Shown: positions 1 to 8,388, counted from the stretch's first letter. The stretch is 64,000 nt of DNA from DATBLE01 sp046732255 (GCA_046732255.1 JBKPMR010000031.1:1-64000), one strand, 5' to 3'. Numbers and translations are program-made. The notes: generated from the sequence alone by a model not told the origin.

Positions 1-441
1 CGCACCTCCGGGCGGGAGCGTCACCCGCATGAAGTACGCGGTCCGATCGCAGTTGCGTCCGGCGACCGGCTCTCCGACGCCCGGCACGTCGGGTGAGAAG
101 CGCGCCTCGGCCTTCGCCCCATAGCCCGGTCTGATGACGACCCGCGGCGCGAGCAGGCCCTGCCTGAACGCCGGCCTGACCTTCGTCGGTAAGGGCCGGC
201 GGAGGCGATTGAGCAGTTGGATGCGTGGGAGGCCGGACACAAAGCAGGTCGGGCCGGAGAGGTACCGCACGTTCAGCCGGTACACGATGTTGCCCGCACC
301 GGCGCTGCCGGGGACGACCAGGAAGTTACCGGCGAGCTGCGAGCCGCCGCAGGGCGGGGTCGCCGCCGACGATCCGCCGCCGGCGAGTACGAGTGCTGCG
401 AGACCGGCTGCGGCGAGAAGCCGGTGCGGCCGTGGAACCAC
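1..441 (-). CDS. Secreted DUF4232 domain protein (3' end cut by window edge)
   Basis: I translated the minus strand by eye from a GTG at 441; a second in-frame GTG lies at 462. The product opens with a short basic segment and a hydrophobic stretch (about residues 7-20, LLAAAGLAALVLAGGG), which looks like a secretion or lipoprotein-like signal. A DUF4232-like pattern follows: a Cys in PPCGGSQL, then an NIVYRLNVRYLSGPTC segment and SGLPRIQLL. DUF4232 proteins are secreted actinobacterial proteins of unknown function with a beta-sandwich-like fold. The reading frame is still open at base 1, so the C-terminus lies outside the window. Its 5' end abuts the decayed multicopper-oxidase remnant. Confidence 0.6.
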   Translation of the reverse strand, partial: MVPRPHRLLAAAGLAALVLAGGGSSAATPPCGGSQLAGNFLVVPGSAGAGNIVYRLNVRYLSGPTCFVSGLPRIQLLNRLRRPLPTKVRPAFRQGLLAPRVVIRPGYGAKAEARFSPDVPGVGEPVAGRNCDRTAYFMRVTLPPGGA

Positions 442-469
442 GGCCGCACTGTAGCGGGGCACGATCGAC

Positions 470-894
470 GTAGTGGCTCATGGTGCCGGCGACGTCGCCG
501 ACGTTCAGCAGCCCGACCTGCCCCATCTGCACGCTCGCGAAGGAATGCGAGACGAAGGGGTAGAGACCGGGCTTGTCGATCGTCACGTCGAAGATCCCGC
601 CGCCGACGACCGGGACGGTGACCGTCTGCACGCCGTGCCGGGGAGGATCGACGACGTCGCCGTTGACCCAGGCCCGCTGGAAGACGTTCCGACCACGTGG
701 AAGGTGGTGTTCAGGCTCGGCCCGGCGTCGACGACGTAGAAGCGGAGGGTGTGGCCGGGATGCGCCTCCAACGGGTGCTTGACGTACTGGCCCGCGTAGC
801 CGTTCCAGGTCACCCAGTCGGGCGTCATCTGGTCGGCCTTGACCATGCCGAGCCGAGCGGGCTTGCCGAGCCCGGGGCCGGCGGTGCTTTTCCC
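470..894 (-). pseudogene. Multicopper oxidase C-terminal remnant, frameshifted
   Basis: Two minus-strand frames together encode the C-terminal cupredoxin part of a type-3 multicopper oxidase / copper nitrite reductase-like protein. The upstream frame (894 to about 690) carries MTPDWVTWNGYAGQYV, RFYVVDAGPS and FHVVGT. The downstream frame (about 690 to 470) carries the continuation FDVTIDKPGLYPFVSHSFA and QMGQVGLLNVG. The switch falls right after FHVVGT and is explained by one missing base. A TGA at 895-897 and the neighbouring gene at 933 replace the N-terminal half of the protein, including its first copper ligands. A sequencing error could explain the frameshift but not the missing N-terminal half. 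Confidence 0.6.
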
Positions 895-932
895 TCACTC
901 TGTCGAGCACCGCGGTTCCTAGACTCCCCCCG

Positions 933-1730
933 ATGGCGACCATCGGGATCGTCAGCCCCGGCGCGATGGGGAGTGCAGTCGGCGGAGCGCTGCTTCGCGG
1001 CGGCGCGCGGGTCGTGGCGACGGCGACCGGACGGAGCGAGCGAACCGTGCGGCTGGCACGGGCCGCAGGGCTGGAGCTGCTGCCTTCGCGTGCGGACGTG
1101 ATCGCCGCGGCCGACGTCGTGCTCTCGATCGTGCCGCCGGACCAGGCGGAGGCGGTGGCCGCCGAGTTCTCCACGGCGCGCCTGCTCGCCGACCTGAACG
1201 CCGTCTCGCCCGAGACCGCGCGGCGCATCTCGACCGAGGTGGACGGCTCGATCTCGGGACCGCCGCCGACGAAGGCCGGCACGACGCGGATCTACCTGTC
1301 AGGCCCGCGCGCTGAGGAGGTCGCGGCTCTGCCCTTCGACGGCGTCGACGCCGTCGTCGTCGGTGACGAGGTCGGGCTGGCGTCGGCCGTGAAGATGAGC
1401 ACGGCGTCTGTCTACAAGGGATCGGTGGCGCTGCTCGCCCAGGCGTTGCGGGCGGCCGACCACTACGGCGTGCTCGAGCACGTCCTCGACGACCTCGGCG
1501 AGCTTGCCGAGGGCGCGGGCCGGCGCCTCGCTCGGGCGGCGGCGAAGGCGGACCGGTACGTCGGGGAGATGCACGAGATCGGCGCCGCGCAGGCCGCGGC
1601 CGGGCTCGAGCCGGCCCTGTTCGAGGCGATGGCGAAGGTGTACGCCGAGATCGCGGCGACGCCGCTCGGCCGCGTGTCGCCGGAGGACGTCGAGTCCGAC
1701 CTCAGGGATGTCCTCGCGAAGCTGCGGTGA
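933..1730 (+). CDS. 6-phosphogluconate dehydrogenase-like NAD(P) oxidoreductase (DUF1932 type)
   Basis: A 265-residue protein with an N-terminal Rossmann fold: GIVSPGAMGSAV is the dinucleotide-binding glycine loop at residues 5-16. VVLSIVPPDQA is typical of the 6PGDH / 3-hydroxyisobutyrate dehydrogenase superfamily. The second half is helical (VYKGSVALLAQALRAADHYGV), matching the DUF1932 C-terminal domain. It probably oxidises or reduces a small hydroxyacid with NAD(P); the substrate cannot be told. The ATG at 933 sits directly before the glycine-loop strand, so the start is secure. It faces dinB across a perfect hairpin. Confidence 0.75.
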   Translation: MATIGIVSPGAMGSAVGGALLRGGARVVATATGRSERTVRLARAAGLELLPSRADVIAAADVVLSIVPPDQAEAVAAEFSTARLLADLNAVSPETARRISTEVDGSISGPPPTKAGTTRIYLSGPRAEEVAALPFDGVDAVVVGDEVGLASAVKMSTASVYKGSVALLAQALRAADHYGVLEHVLDDLGELAEGAGRRLARAAAKADRYVGEMHEIGAAQAAAGLEPALFEAMAKVYAEIAATPLGRVSPEDVESDLRDVLAKLR

Positions 1731-1784
1731 TCCGTGCTCGTAACACATTCGCTCTCGTTCGCAGCGCCGCCGGCGGTGCGAGCC

Positions 1785-1810
1785 GCGCTCAGGCGACCGA
1801 GCCTGAGCGC
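1785..1810. terminator. Bidirectional hairpin between convergent genes
   Basis: A perfect 10-bp stem (GCGCTCAGGC pairing with GCCTGAGCGC) closes a 6-nt loop between the convergent 933-1730 gene and dinB. There is no T-tract on the plus side, but TTTTAG lies on the minus side within the dinB stop region. Position and symmetry suggest a terminator serving both strands. Confidence 0.55.
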
Positions 1811-1815
1811 ACAAG

Positions 1816-2865
1816 CTAAAACGCGAGCTGGCGGAACGGCTCCAGGTTGGAGAGCCCGACGCCGACCAGCCGCAGCGGGCCCGGCCGGTCGGCGAGCGCC
1901 CGGTCGAGCAGGGCGCAGGCGATGTCGCCGATCGCGGCGCCGTCGTCGAGGCCGGCGGCGACCGTCGACGAGCGGCTCCGGATCGAGAAGTCGGGGTAGC
2001 GGACCTTGGTCGTGACCGTCCGGGCCGCCTGGTTCGTCCGCGTCAGGTGATCGCCGAGGCGCGCCGCCATCCGCCGTAGCTCGGCGTGCAGCTGTTCGCG
2101 GTCGGCGATGTCCCGCTCGAACGTCTCCTCAGTGGAGATGGACACCCGTTCGACCTGCGTCTCGAGCCCGCGCGGGTCGATGCCGCGGGCTCGGTCGCGA
2201 AGGAGGCGGCCGACCTTCCCGGGGAGCAATCTGCGCAGCGCGGCATCGTCGAGCGTCGCGAGCGCCCCGATCGTCGCGATGCCGGCGTCGCGAAGCCGGT
2301 TCTCCGACCGGGGGCCGACGCCCGGCAGCAAGCGGACGTCGAACGGCGCGAGGAAGGACGCCTCCCGCCCGGGAGGGACGACGGTCAGGCCGCCCGGCTT
2401 GCGCCTGTCGGACGCAACCTTCGCGACCACCTTGCAGGCGGCGACGCCGAGGGAGCAGCTGAGCGACGTCGCGCCGCGGACGGCCGCCTGGATCGCCTCC
2501 GCCAGCGTGCGCGCGGCGAGGAAGTCCGGCGCGATCTCGCCGAGATCGAGGTAGCCCTCGTCGATCCCGGTCTGCTCGACGGTGGGAACGACCTCGCGCA
2601 CGGCGCCCCAGACCGCCTGCGAGTACTGCCGGTAGAGCGAGTGGCGGGGCCGGACGAATACCGCGTGGGGGCAGCGCCGGAGCGCCTCTGCACAGCTCAT
2701 CGCCGAGCGGATCCCGAACGTGCGGGCGACGTAGTTCGCGGTCGCGACGACGCCGCGGCCCTTCGGGTCGCCGCCGACGACGAGCGGACGGCGGCGCAGG
2801 CTCGGATCCTCGAGCTCCTCGACCGCGGCGAAGAACGCGTCGAGGTCCAGGTGGGCGACGATCAC
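1816..2865 (-). CDS. dinB: DNA polymerase IV (Y-family translesion polymerase)
   Basis: A 349-residue Y-family DNA polymerase of full family length. The GTG at 2865 opens VIVAHLDLDAFFAAVEE, carrying the first catalytic Asp cluster. SLYRQYS is the conserved nucleotide-contact segment, and TGIDEGYLDL holds the catalytic Asp-Glu pair. A helix-hairpin-helix (LPGVGPRSENRLRDAGI) and a little-finger domain follow. These enzymes copy past damaged bases at low fidelity. No beta-clamp box is obvious at the very C-terminus (SNLEPFRQLAF), although QLAF may act as a degenerate one. The longer open frame upstream of 2865 has no family similarity. Confidence 0.92.
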   Translation of the reverse strand: MIVAHLDLDAFFAAVEELEDPSLRRRPLVVGGDPKGRGVVATANYVARTFGIRSAMSCAEALRRCPHAVFVRPRHSLYRQYSQAVWGAVREVVPTVEQTGIDEGYLDLGEIAPDFLAARTLAEAIQAAVRGATSLSCSLGVAACKVVAKVASDRRKPGGLTVVPPGREASFLAPFDVRLLPGVGPRSENRLRDAGIATIGALATLDDAALRRLLPGKVGRLLRDRARGIDPRGLETQVERVSISTEETFERDIADREQLHAELRRMAARLGDHLTRTNQAARTVTTKVRYPDFSIRSRSSTVAAGLDDGAAIGDIACALLDRALADRPGPLRLVGVGLSNLEPFRQLAF

Positions 2866-2950
2866 CCGACGAAGCCTAGATCGGCACAGAGTCGACACAG
2901 ACACGCGTGCCCCGTCGTGGCACGATCGCCGCAGAGGGTGAGGGGCTTTG

Positions 2951-2969
2951 CCCCCACCCTTGGGTGGGG
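2951..2969. other. GC-rich perfect hairpin between dinB and hom
   Basis: CCCCCACCC, a 2-nt loop and GGGTGGGGG form a 9-bp hairpin in the 168-nt divergent gap between dinB and hom. It may affect transcription of one of the two, but no promoter hexamers were convincing beside it. Confidence 0.4.
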
Positions 2970-3033
2970 GAGCGGGCCTGAAGCGGGCTCGATCGGCGCG
3001 GCGTGCGACGGTGCGCTGCGGTAGCGTCGAGGT

Positions 3034-4332
3034 GTGACGTCCGTCGACGTTCCGGTTGCCCTGCTCGGCTACGGGACGGTCGGCTCTGCCGTCGACCGGC
3101 TGTTGCGCCAGCAGGCCGCCGACATCGAGCGCGCCACGGGACATCGGCTGCGCGTCGTCCGTGCCCTCGTCCGCGGTCCCTCGAAGGATCGGGGCGCAGA
3201 CGTCGAGGTCACCACCGACTTCGCCGCGATCCGGGACGACCCGGAGATCGCGGTCGTCGCGGAGGTGATGGGCGGGCTGGAGCCGACCGCCGACTACGTG
3301 CTCGACCTCCTGCGTGCGGGGAAACCGGTGGTGACCGCGAACAAGCAGCTGGTCGCCGCCCGGGGGGCGGAGCTCTTCGCGGCTGCCGCCGAGGGTGGCG
3401 TCCAGCTGCGCTTCGAGGCGTCGGTCTGCGCCGCGATCCCGGTGATCAAGGTGCTGCGCGAGGCGCTGGTCGTGTCGAACGTCCACCGCGTCCTCGGCAT
3501 CGTCAACGGAACGACCAACTTCGTGCTCACCGAGATGGAGCACGGCTCCTCGTACGACGAGGCGCTGGCCGAGGCGCAGCGGCTCGGCTTCGCCGAGCCG
3601 GATCCGACCGAGGACGTGTCCGGAAAGGACGCGGCGGCGAAGATGGCGATCCTGGCGACGGTCGCGTTCGGCTCGCGCGTCACGCTCGAGGACGTCTCGT
3701 ACGTCGGCCTGGAACGCGTGTCCTCGGGAGACGTGGCCGCGGCTGCAGAGATGGGCATGGTCGTGCGGCTGATCGGCGCGGCCACGCTCGTCGGTGAGCG
3801 CTGGGACGTCCGCGTGGGGCCGGCGCTCGTCGACCGAAGCCATCCGCTCGCGGCGGTCGAGGGCGCGTTCAACGCCGTCATGCTCCAGGGTGACGCGATC
3901 CGGGAGATCACGCTCGAGGGGCCCGGCGCCGGGGGGATCGAGACGGCCTCCGCCGTGGTCGCGGACATGGTCACGATCGTCGGCACCACCGGCACGGGCT
4001 TCCTCCAGGACGACGCCTGCTGGCGCAGCCTCGAACGGCTGCCCGAGGGCGACGTCTCGTCTCCGTTCTACGTTCGCGTCGAGGTCGCCGACCGGCCCGG
4101 CGTGCTCGCGCTCGTCGCGATGCGGCTCGCTGCGCACGGTGTGTCGGTCGCCCGGCTCGTCCAGGACCAGGGCGACGGCAGCGCGACGCTGCACATCGTC
4201 ACGCACGAGGCGCCGTCGGGACAGCTGCGCGCGGCCCTCGACGAGATCGACGGGCTGGAGGAGACGCGGGCGGCCGCCTCGGCGTTGCCGGTCGTCTCCG
4301 ACCGTGGCGTTGCGGAGCTCGGATGGGCGTGA
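3034..4332 (+). CDS. hom: Homoserine dehydrogenase
   Basis: A 432-residue NAD(P)-dependent enzyme that reduces aspartate semialdehyde to homoserine, the branch step for threonine and methionine. The N-terminal Rossmann loop is LLGYGTVGSAV. VVTANKQL, NGTTNFVLTEME and the catalytic-site region DVSGKDAAAKMAIL are family signatures. The C-terminal 90 residues (YVRVEVADRPGVLALVAMRL onward) form an ACT domain that usually senses threonine. The GTG at 3034 fits the N-terminus. It is followed by a structured repeat, then thrC and thrB, giving the classic actinobacterial hom-thrC-thrB order. Confidence 0.95.
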   Translation: MTSVDVPVALLGYGTVGSAVDRLLRQQAADIERATGHRLRVVRALVRGPSKDRGADVEVTTDFAAIRDDPEIAVVAEVMGGLEPTADYVLDLLRAGKPVVTANKQLVAARGAELFAAAAEGGVQLRFEASVCAAIPVIKVLREALVVSNVHRVLGIVNGTTNFVLTEMEHGSSYDEALAEAQRLGFAEPDPTEDVSGKDAAAKMAILATVAFGSRVTLEDVSYVGLERVSSGDVAAAAEMGMVVRLIGAATLVGERWDVRVGPALVDRSHPLAAVEGAFNAVMLQGDAIREITLEGPGAGGIETASAVVADMVTIVGTTGTGFLQDDACWRSLERLPEGDVSSPFYVRVEVADRPGVLALVAMRLAAHGVSVARLVQDQGDGSATLHIVTHEAPSGQLRAALDEIDGLEETRAAASALPVVSDRGVAELGWA

Positions 4333-4488
4333 CGTCGCTCGCCTTCGGCTCGCTCCCGCGGGGGAAACGGCCGGTTTCCCCCGCGAGCCCCCTTCCGAGC
4401 TCCGCCGATGGCTTCGCCATCGGCGCTCGCGAGCGGTTTCGTAGCGAGCCGTTCGGTGCCACGCCCGCCATGTCGGTCGCGGCGACGA
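4327..4488 (+). repeat. Structured interspersed repeat, copy A (hom-thrC spacer)
   Basis: The spacer holds two hairpins: an 11-bp stem around 4358-4384 (GCGGGGGAAAC / GTTTCCCCCGC) and a 9-bp stem near 4405-4425 (GCCGATGGC / GCCATCGGC). Read on the minus strand, it aligns with 46086-46206. The first 25 nt (4462-4486 here) are identical, and the long hairpin is conserved with matched base changes on both arms. It lies inside an operon rather than at its end. Confidence 0.6.
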
Positions 4489-4516
4489 ACACCGTTGACG
4501 GGTCGCGGGGTGATCG

Positions 4517-5365
4517 GTGGGCCTGACGCTCGGCGAGGGAAATACCCCGCTTCTGGCCGCCCCGCGGCTCTCCGAGCGGCTCGGGTGTGAGATCTGGCTG
4601 AAGTGGGAGGGCGTGAACCCGACCGGGAGCATGAAGGACCGGGGGATGGCGCTCGCCGTCTCCCGCGCGGCCGCGCTCGGCGCCCCAGGCGTCGTCGTCG
4701 CGTCGACGGGAAACACCGCCGCGTCCGCGGCCGCCTATGCGGCCCGGGCGGGTCTGCCTGCGATCGTGCTGTTGCCGGAGGGGGCCGTCGCCCGCGGGAA
4801 GATCGCGCAGGCAGTCGCAGCAGGCGCAGAGATCAGGCGCAGCGGCACGTTCGAGGACGCGCACCGGGAGGCGCGCCGCCTCGCCGAGGAGGAAGGGCTC
4901 GTGAACGTCAACTCGATCAACCCCGACCGGATCGAGGGGCAGAGCTCGGCGGCGGTGGAGGTCGTCGAGCAGCTCGGCGGGAGCCTCCCCGACGTGGTCG
5001 CGCTCCCGTACGGCGGCGGCGGGAACACCCGGGCCTTCGCGATGGGCTTCGAGCGGGCGGGCGCCGGGATGCCGCGGCTGCTCAGCGTGCAGGCGGCGCG
5101 GCGCGCAGACACGGCCGCTTCGGCGATCAGGATCGTCGACCCGGTGCATCGCGCACAGACGGAGGCGCTCGCGGACGTCGTCACCGTGACCGACGACGAG
5201 CTGGTCGAGTGGTGGCATGCGACCGCTCGGCTCGAAGGGGTCTTCTGCGAGCTCGCATCCGCGGCCGGCGTGGCCGGAGTCGCGCAGGTTCGTCCGACCG
5301 GGCGGGTCGTCTGCGTCCTGACCGGCCACGGGCTGAAGGATCCGGACGCAGTCGAGCCGCTGTGA
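4517..5365 (+). CDS. thrC: Threonine synthase (short N-terminus)
   Basis: A fold-type II PLP enzyme converting O-phosphohomoserine to threonine. LTLGEGNTPLL at residue 3 and NPTGSMKDRGMA with the PLP-binding Lys (about residue 39) are diagnostic. VASTGNTAASAAAYAAR and PYGGGGNTRAFAMGF build the phosphate and cofactor cradle. At 282 residues it is shorter than usual (about 350). The N-terminal helix that normally precedes the GEGNTPL strand is absent, and an in-frame TGA at 4511 blocks extension. The GTG at 4517 follows directly on the copy A repeat. Its stop overlaps the thrB start by 4 nt. Confidence 0.88.
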   Translation: MGLTLGEGNTPLLAAPRLSERLGCEIWLKWEGVNPTGSMKDRGMALAVSRAAALGAPGVVVASTGNTAASAAAYAARAGLPAIVLLPEGAVARGKIAQAVAAGAEIRRSGTFEDAHREARRLAEEEGLVNVNSINPDRIEGQSSAAVEVVEQLGGSLPDVVALPYGGGGNTRAFAMGFERAGAGMPRLLSVQAARRADTAASAIRIVDPVHRAQTEALADVVTVTDDELVEWWHATARLEGVFCELASAAGVAGVAQVRPTGRVVCVLTGHGLKDPDAVEPL

Positions 5366-6249
5366 GAGACGAAGCCGAGCACAAAGCCGACAGCGAAGCT
5401 GTCGAGGTTGGTGAGAGGCGATGTCGTGACGCCGAATGCGTCAACGACGGAGCCGTCAGGACGGTCGCGCCTGCGACGACTGCCAACCTCGGCCCCGGTT
5501 TCGACTGCGCCGCGGTCGCGCTCGACCTCTGGAACGAGGTCGACGTGAGGGAGGGAGCGGATCGTCCGCCCGATCCCGAGCACATCGGCATTCGCGCCTT
5601 CGGGCTCGTCGCTTCGCCGGAGGGCCTCGTCTTCGAGTGGACCGACCGGATCCCACGCGCCCGGGGGCTGGGCTCGAGCGCGGCCACGATCGCGCTCGGG
5701 ATGGTCGCGGCTGCCAAGTGGACCGGTCAGGAGCTCGAGCTCGAGGATCTGCTCGCCCGCGGCGGGCCGCTCGAGGGCCATTCGGACAACCTCGCCGCCT
5801 GCCTGGTGGGCGGCGCCTGCCTGACCTGGGCCGGTCGCATCGCGAGGGTGGCCGACGACCTTCCGCTCACTCCGGTCGTCGTCGTACCGCGCCGGCACGT
5901 GACCACGGCCGAGGCTCGGCTGGCGCTGCCGCCGCAGGTGCCGCACGGCGACGCGTCGTTCACCGTCGCCCGTGCCGCGCTGTTGGGGGCAGGGATTGCG
6001 GGGAGCGATCCCGTCCTGCTGGCCGCCGCGTTCGAGGACCGGCTCCACGAGCCCTACCGCCCGTCGCCGCTGCTCGACGCCGTGCGCGCGGAGCTGCCCG
6101 CCGGCGCGGCCGGTGCCACGCTGTCGGGTTCCGGCCCGACCGTGATCGTCTGGTCGATGGAGGCCGACGCGTGCGCGGCCGAGCTCCGGGAACGCTTTCC
6201 GGACGAGAGCGTGATGGTGCTGCGGGTCGCACCGGAGGGCGCCCACTGA
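5362..6249 (+). CDS. thrB: Homoserine kinase (GHMP family)
   Basis: A 295-residue GHMP kinase that phosphorylates homoserine to feed thrC. VAPATTANLGPGFDCAAVAL (the family N-terminal strand-loop) lies near residues 34-53. The ATP loop is PRARGLGSSAATIALGM and the C-terminal glycine motif is GATLSGSGPTVIVW. The GTG at 5362 overlaps the thrC stop as GTGA. It adds about 33 polar residues before the usual start, and no closer ATG, GTG or TTG is in frame, so either the extension is real or an unusual start is used. Confidence 0.92.
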   Translation: MRDEAEHKADSEAVEVGERRCRDAECVNDGAVRTVAPATTANLGPGFDCAAVALDLWNEVDVREGADRPPDPEHIGIRAFGLVASPEGLVFEWTDRIPRARGLGSSAATIALGMVAAAKWTGQELELEDLLARGGPLEGHSDNLAACLVGGACLTWAGRIARVADDLPLTPVVVVPRRHVTTAEARLALPPQVPHGDASFTVARAALLGAGIAGSDPVLLAAAFEDRLHEPYRPSPLLDAVRAELPAGAAGATLSGSGPTVIVWSMEADACAAELRERFPDESVMVLRVAPEGAH

Positions 6250-7046
6250 AGCTTCCGTGGGACCTCGAGCTCGGCGAGCCGTTTCCCGCGCCGTTCTCGA
6301 AGCTCGTCGCGCCTGCCCGCCTGCCGGATGGCACCGATGTCGTGGTCAAGATCCACCTAGACGACGACGTCGAGAGCGTGCACGAGCCGGAGGCGCTCGA
6401 CTTCTGGGCCGGGCGAGGTGCTGTGCGGCTGATCGACTACGACCCGGGGACGCGTGCGATGCTGATCGAGCGTTGCATTCCGGGCACGCCGCTCGGCAGG
6501 GCCTACGACGAGACCTCGCTCGAGGTGGTGGCAACGACACTGCGGCGGCTCTGGCGGCCGCCCTCGGACAACGTTCCGTGGCGCCGGCTCGCAGATGTCG
6601 CCGAGAAGTGGGCGGAGCGGCTGCCGTTCCACCGAGAACGGCACGGGCGGCCCTACGAGCGGCGGCTGTTGGACGAGGCTCTCGACGCGCTCGACACGCT
6701 CGGGCCGACACAGTCGGACGTCGTTCTCTGCCACCAGGACCTGCACGGCGGAAACATCCTCAGCGCCGAACGCGAGCCGTGGCTTGCGATCGACTCGAAG
6801 CCGATCGTCGCCGAGCCCGCCTACGACGCTGTGCCGGCGGTCCGTGACCTGGACGACGAAGGCCGCATCACCGTCCCCGAGATGCGGCGCCGGCTCGACC
6901 GCCTTTCCGCCCTCCTCGAGATCGACCGCGAGCGCGTACGGCGCTGGACAATCGCGAAGCACCTCGCCTGGGGAACCGCCGGGCAGTACTTCCCGTACGA
7001 GGTGGAGATGGTGCGTACCGCCGTGGAGGTAGGCTCTCGGGGATGA
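6246..7046 (+). CDS. APH(6)/hydroxyurea-type small-molecule kinase
   Basis: A 266-residue protein of the aminoglycoside / hydroxyurea phosphotransferase family. LPWDLELGEPFPAPFSKLVAPARLPDGTDVVVKI is the N-lobe. VVLCHQDLHGGNILSAE is the Brenner-type catalytic loop (Asp and Asn), and LAIDSKPIVAEPAYD is the metal-binding Asp strand. Homologs phosphorylate streptomycin or related compounds, but the natural substrate here is unknown. No ATG, GTG or TTG is in frame near the N-terminus. The best placement is the CTG at 6246 inside a CTGA overlap with the thrB stop. It is translationally coupled to the threonine operon. Confidence 0.75.
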   Translation: MKLPWDLELGEPFPAPFSKLVAPARLPDGTDVVVKIHLDDDVESVHEPEALDFWAGRGAVRLIDYDPGTRAMLIERCIPGTPLGRAYDETSLEVVATTLRRLWRPPSDNVPWRRLADVAEKWAERLPFHRERHGRPYERRLLDEALDALDTLGPTQSDVVLCHQDLHGGNILSAEREPWLAIDSKPIVAEPAYDAVPAVRDLDDEGRITVPEMRRRLDRLSALLEIDRERVRRWTIAKHLAWGTAGQYFPYEVEMVRTAVEVGSRG

Positions 7047-7660
7047 CGGCGATCGCGGGAGAGGACAGCCTTCGCTCGCTGATCGGGGAGCCAAATGAGG
7101 TCGTCCGCTCGAAAGTGACCGATCGGCTGAACGACCTCACGCGGCAGTTCGTCGAGCGCTCGCCGTTCCTCTGCCTCGCCACCTCGGCAGCGGACGGGAC
7201 GTGCGACGTCAGCCCCCGTGGCGACCCGGCCGGCTTCGTCCGGATCCTCGACGAGCGGACGCTGCTGTTGCCGGACCGGCCGGGCAACCGTCTGGCCGAC
7301 TCGCTCCGAAACGTGCTCGAGAACCCGAACGTCGGGCTGCTTTTCATCGTCCCGGGGGTGACGGACACGTTGCGCATCAACGGCCGGGCCTCGATCGTCA
7401 CCGATCCCGAGCTGCTCGAGCCGTGCGCGGTCGAGGGGAAGGTGCCGAAGCTGGCCCTGCGCATCGAGATCGACCAGGTCTTCACGCACTGCTCGAAGGC
7501 GTTTCTGCGGGCGCGGCTCTGGGACCCGGAGAGCCACGTCTCGCGAGAGGAGCTGCCGTCCCCCGGCGAGCTGATGCGCTCGGTCGGGGCCGACGTCGAC
7601 GCCGAGACGTACGACGCCGAGCGCGCGGAGCGCTACGCCCGCCGCGAAGGTTTCTACTGA
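7043..7660 (+). CDS. PPOX-class FMN/flavin-binding protein
   Basis: A 205-residue split-barrel protein of the pyridoxamine-5'-phosphate-oxidase-like superfamily (MSMEG_1061 / DR2398 type). FLCLATSAADGTCDVSPRGDPAGFVRI is the typical cofactor-side strand pair, and NVGLLFIVPGVTDTLRINGRA is the central barrel strand. These proteins bind FMN or F420 and carry out poorly defined redox roles. The ATG at 7043 overlaps the preceding stop by 4 nt, and the next gene begins within its own stop, so it sits in the middle of a tightly coupled run from thrC to 9224. Confidence 0.78.
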   Translation: MTAIAGEDSLRSLIGEPNEVVRSKVTDRLNDLTRQFVERSPFLCLATSAADGTCDVSPRGDPAGFVRILDERTLLLPDRPGNRLADSLRNVLENPNVGLLFIVPGVTDTLRINGRASIVTDPELLEPCAVEGKVPKLALRIEIDQVFTHCSKAFLRARLWDPESHVSREELPSPGELMRSVGADVDAETYDAERAERYARREGFY

Positions 7661-8388
7661 TCCGCTACCAGTTCGTCGACTGCGGCTACTCGCTCGACCG
7701 TGTGGAGGCCGGGCACGACGCGTACCTGAGGAAGCACATCCCAGGAGCGTCGTTTCTCGGGGTCGACCAGCTGTCGGATCTCGCCGTCGAGGGACGGGGA
7801 CGGCATCCACTCCCGAGCGCGGCGGCGTTCGCGGCCGCCGCCGGCCGGGCCGGGGTCGGCGACGGCGTGTTCGTCGTCGCGTACGACCACGGCGGAGCCG
7901 GCGGGGCTGCGCGGCTGTGGTGGCTCCTCCGGCACTTCGGCCACGAGGACGTGGCGGTGCTGCAGGGCGGGATCGACGCGTGGATCGGCCCTCTGCGCGG
8001 CGGCGAGGAGGAGGCCGAGCCGATGGAGTTCGTCCCGCGCGAGCGAGTGGAGGACACGATCGAGGCTGACGAGCTGGCCGGGCGGCTCGGCGAGCCCGGG
8101 CTCGTCGTCGTCGACGCCCGCATGCCCGAGCGGTACCGCGGCGAGGTGGAGCCGATCGACCCGGTCGCCGGCCGCATTCCCGGAGCGGTCAACTGGCCGT
8201 ACGCACAGGCGGACGAGGTGCCGCAGGAGATCGTCGAGGCCGAAGAGATCGTCGTGTACTGCGGCTCGGGGATCACTGCCTGTGTCGACCTGCTCGCCCT
8301 CGCGGAGGCGGGCCGGCCGGACGCGAAGCTCTACCCGGGCTCGTGGAGCGAGTGGTGCCGGCGCGGGCTGCCGGCCGAACGCGGGTGA
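7657..8388 (+). CDS. Rhodanese-type sulfurtransferase (two domains)
   Basis: A 243-residue tandem rhodanese similar to thiosulfate / 3-mercaptopyruvate sulfurtransferases. The first, inactive domain begins FVDCGYSLDRVEAGHDAYLRKHIPGA. The second holds VVDARMPERYRGE, RIPGAVNW and the active-site loop VVYCGSGITAC with its persulfide Cys. It moves sulfane sulfur to cyanide or thiols. The first beta strand lies upstream of any ATG, GTG or TTG in this frame (the first GTG is near 7700), so translation probably starts at the CTG at 7657 within the CTGA overlap of the PPOX stop. Confidence 0.82.
   Translation: MIRYQFVDCGYSLDRVEAGHDAYLRKHIPGASFLGVDQLSDLAVEGRGRHPLPSAAAFAAAAGRAGVGDGVFVVAYDHGGAGGAARLWWLLRHFGHEDVAVLQGGIDAWIGPLRGGEEEAEPMEFVPRERVEDTIEADELAGRLGEPGLVVVDARMPERYRGEVEPIDPVAGRIPGAVNWPYAQADEVPQEIVEAEEIVVYCGSGITACVDLLALAEAGRPDAKLYPGSWSEWCRRGLPAERG

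Noticed and set aside
2866..4716. Long open frame running upstream from dinB on the minus strand across hom
   Set aside because: It lies antisense to hom and thrC, lacks any family pattern and has the Arg/Pro/Ala-rich shadow composition typical of antisense frames in high-GC DNA. DinB similarity starts only at 2865.
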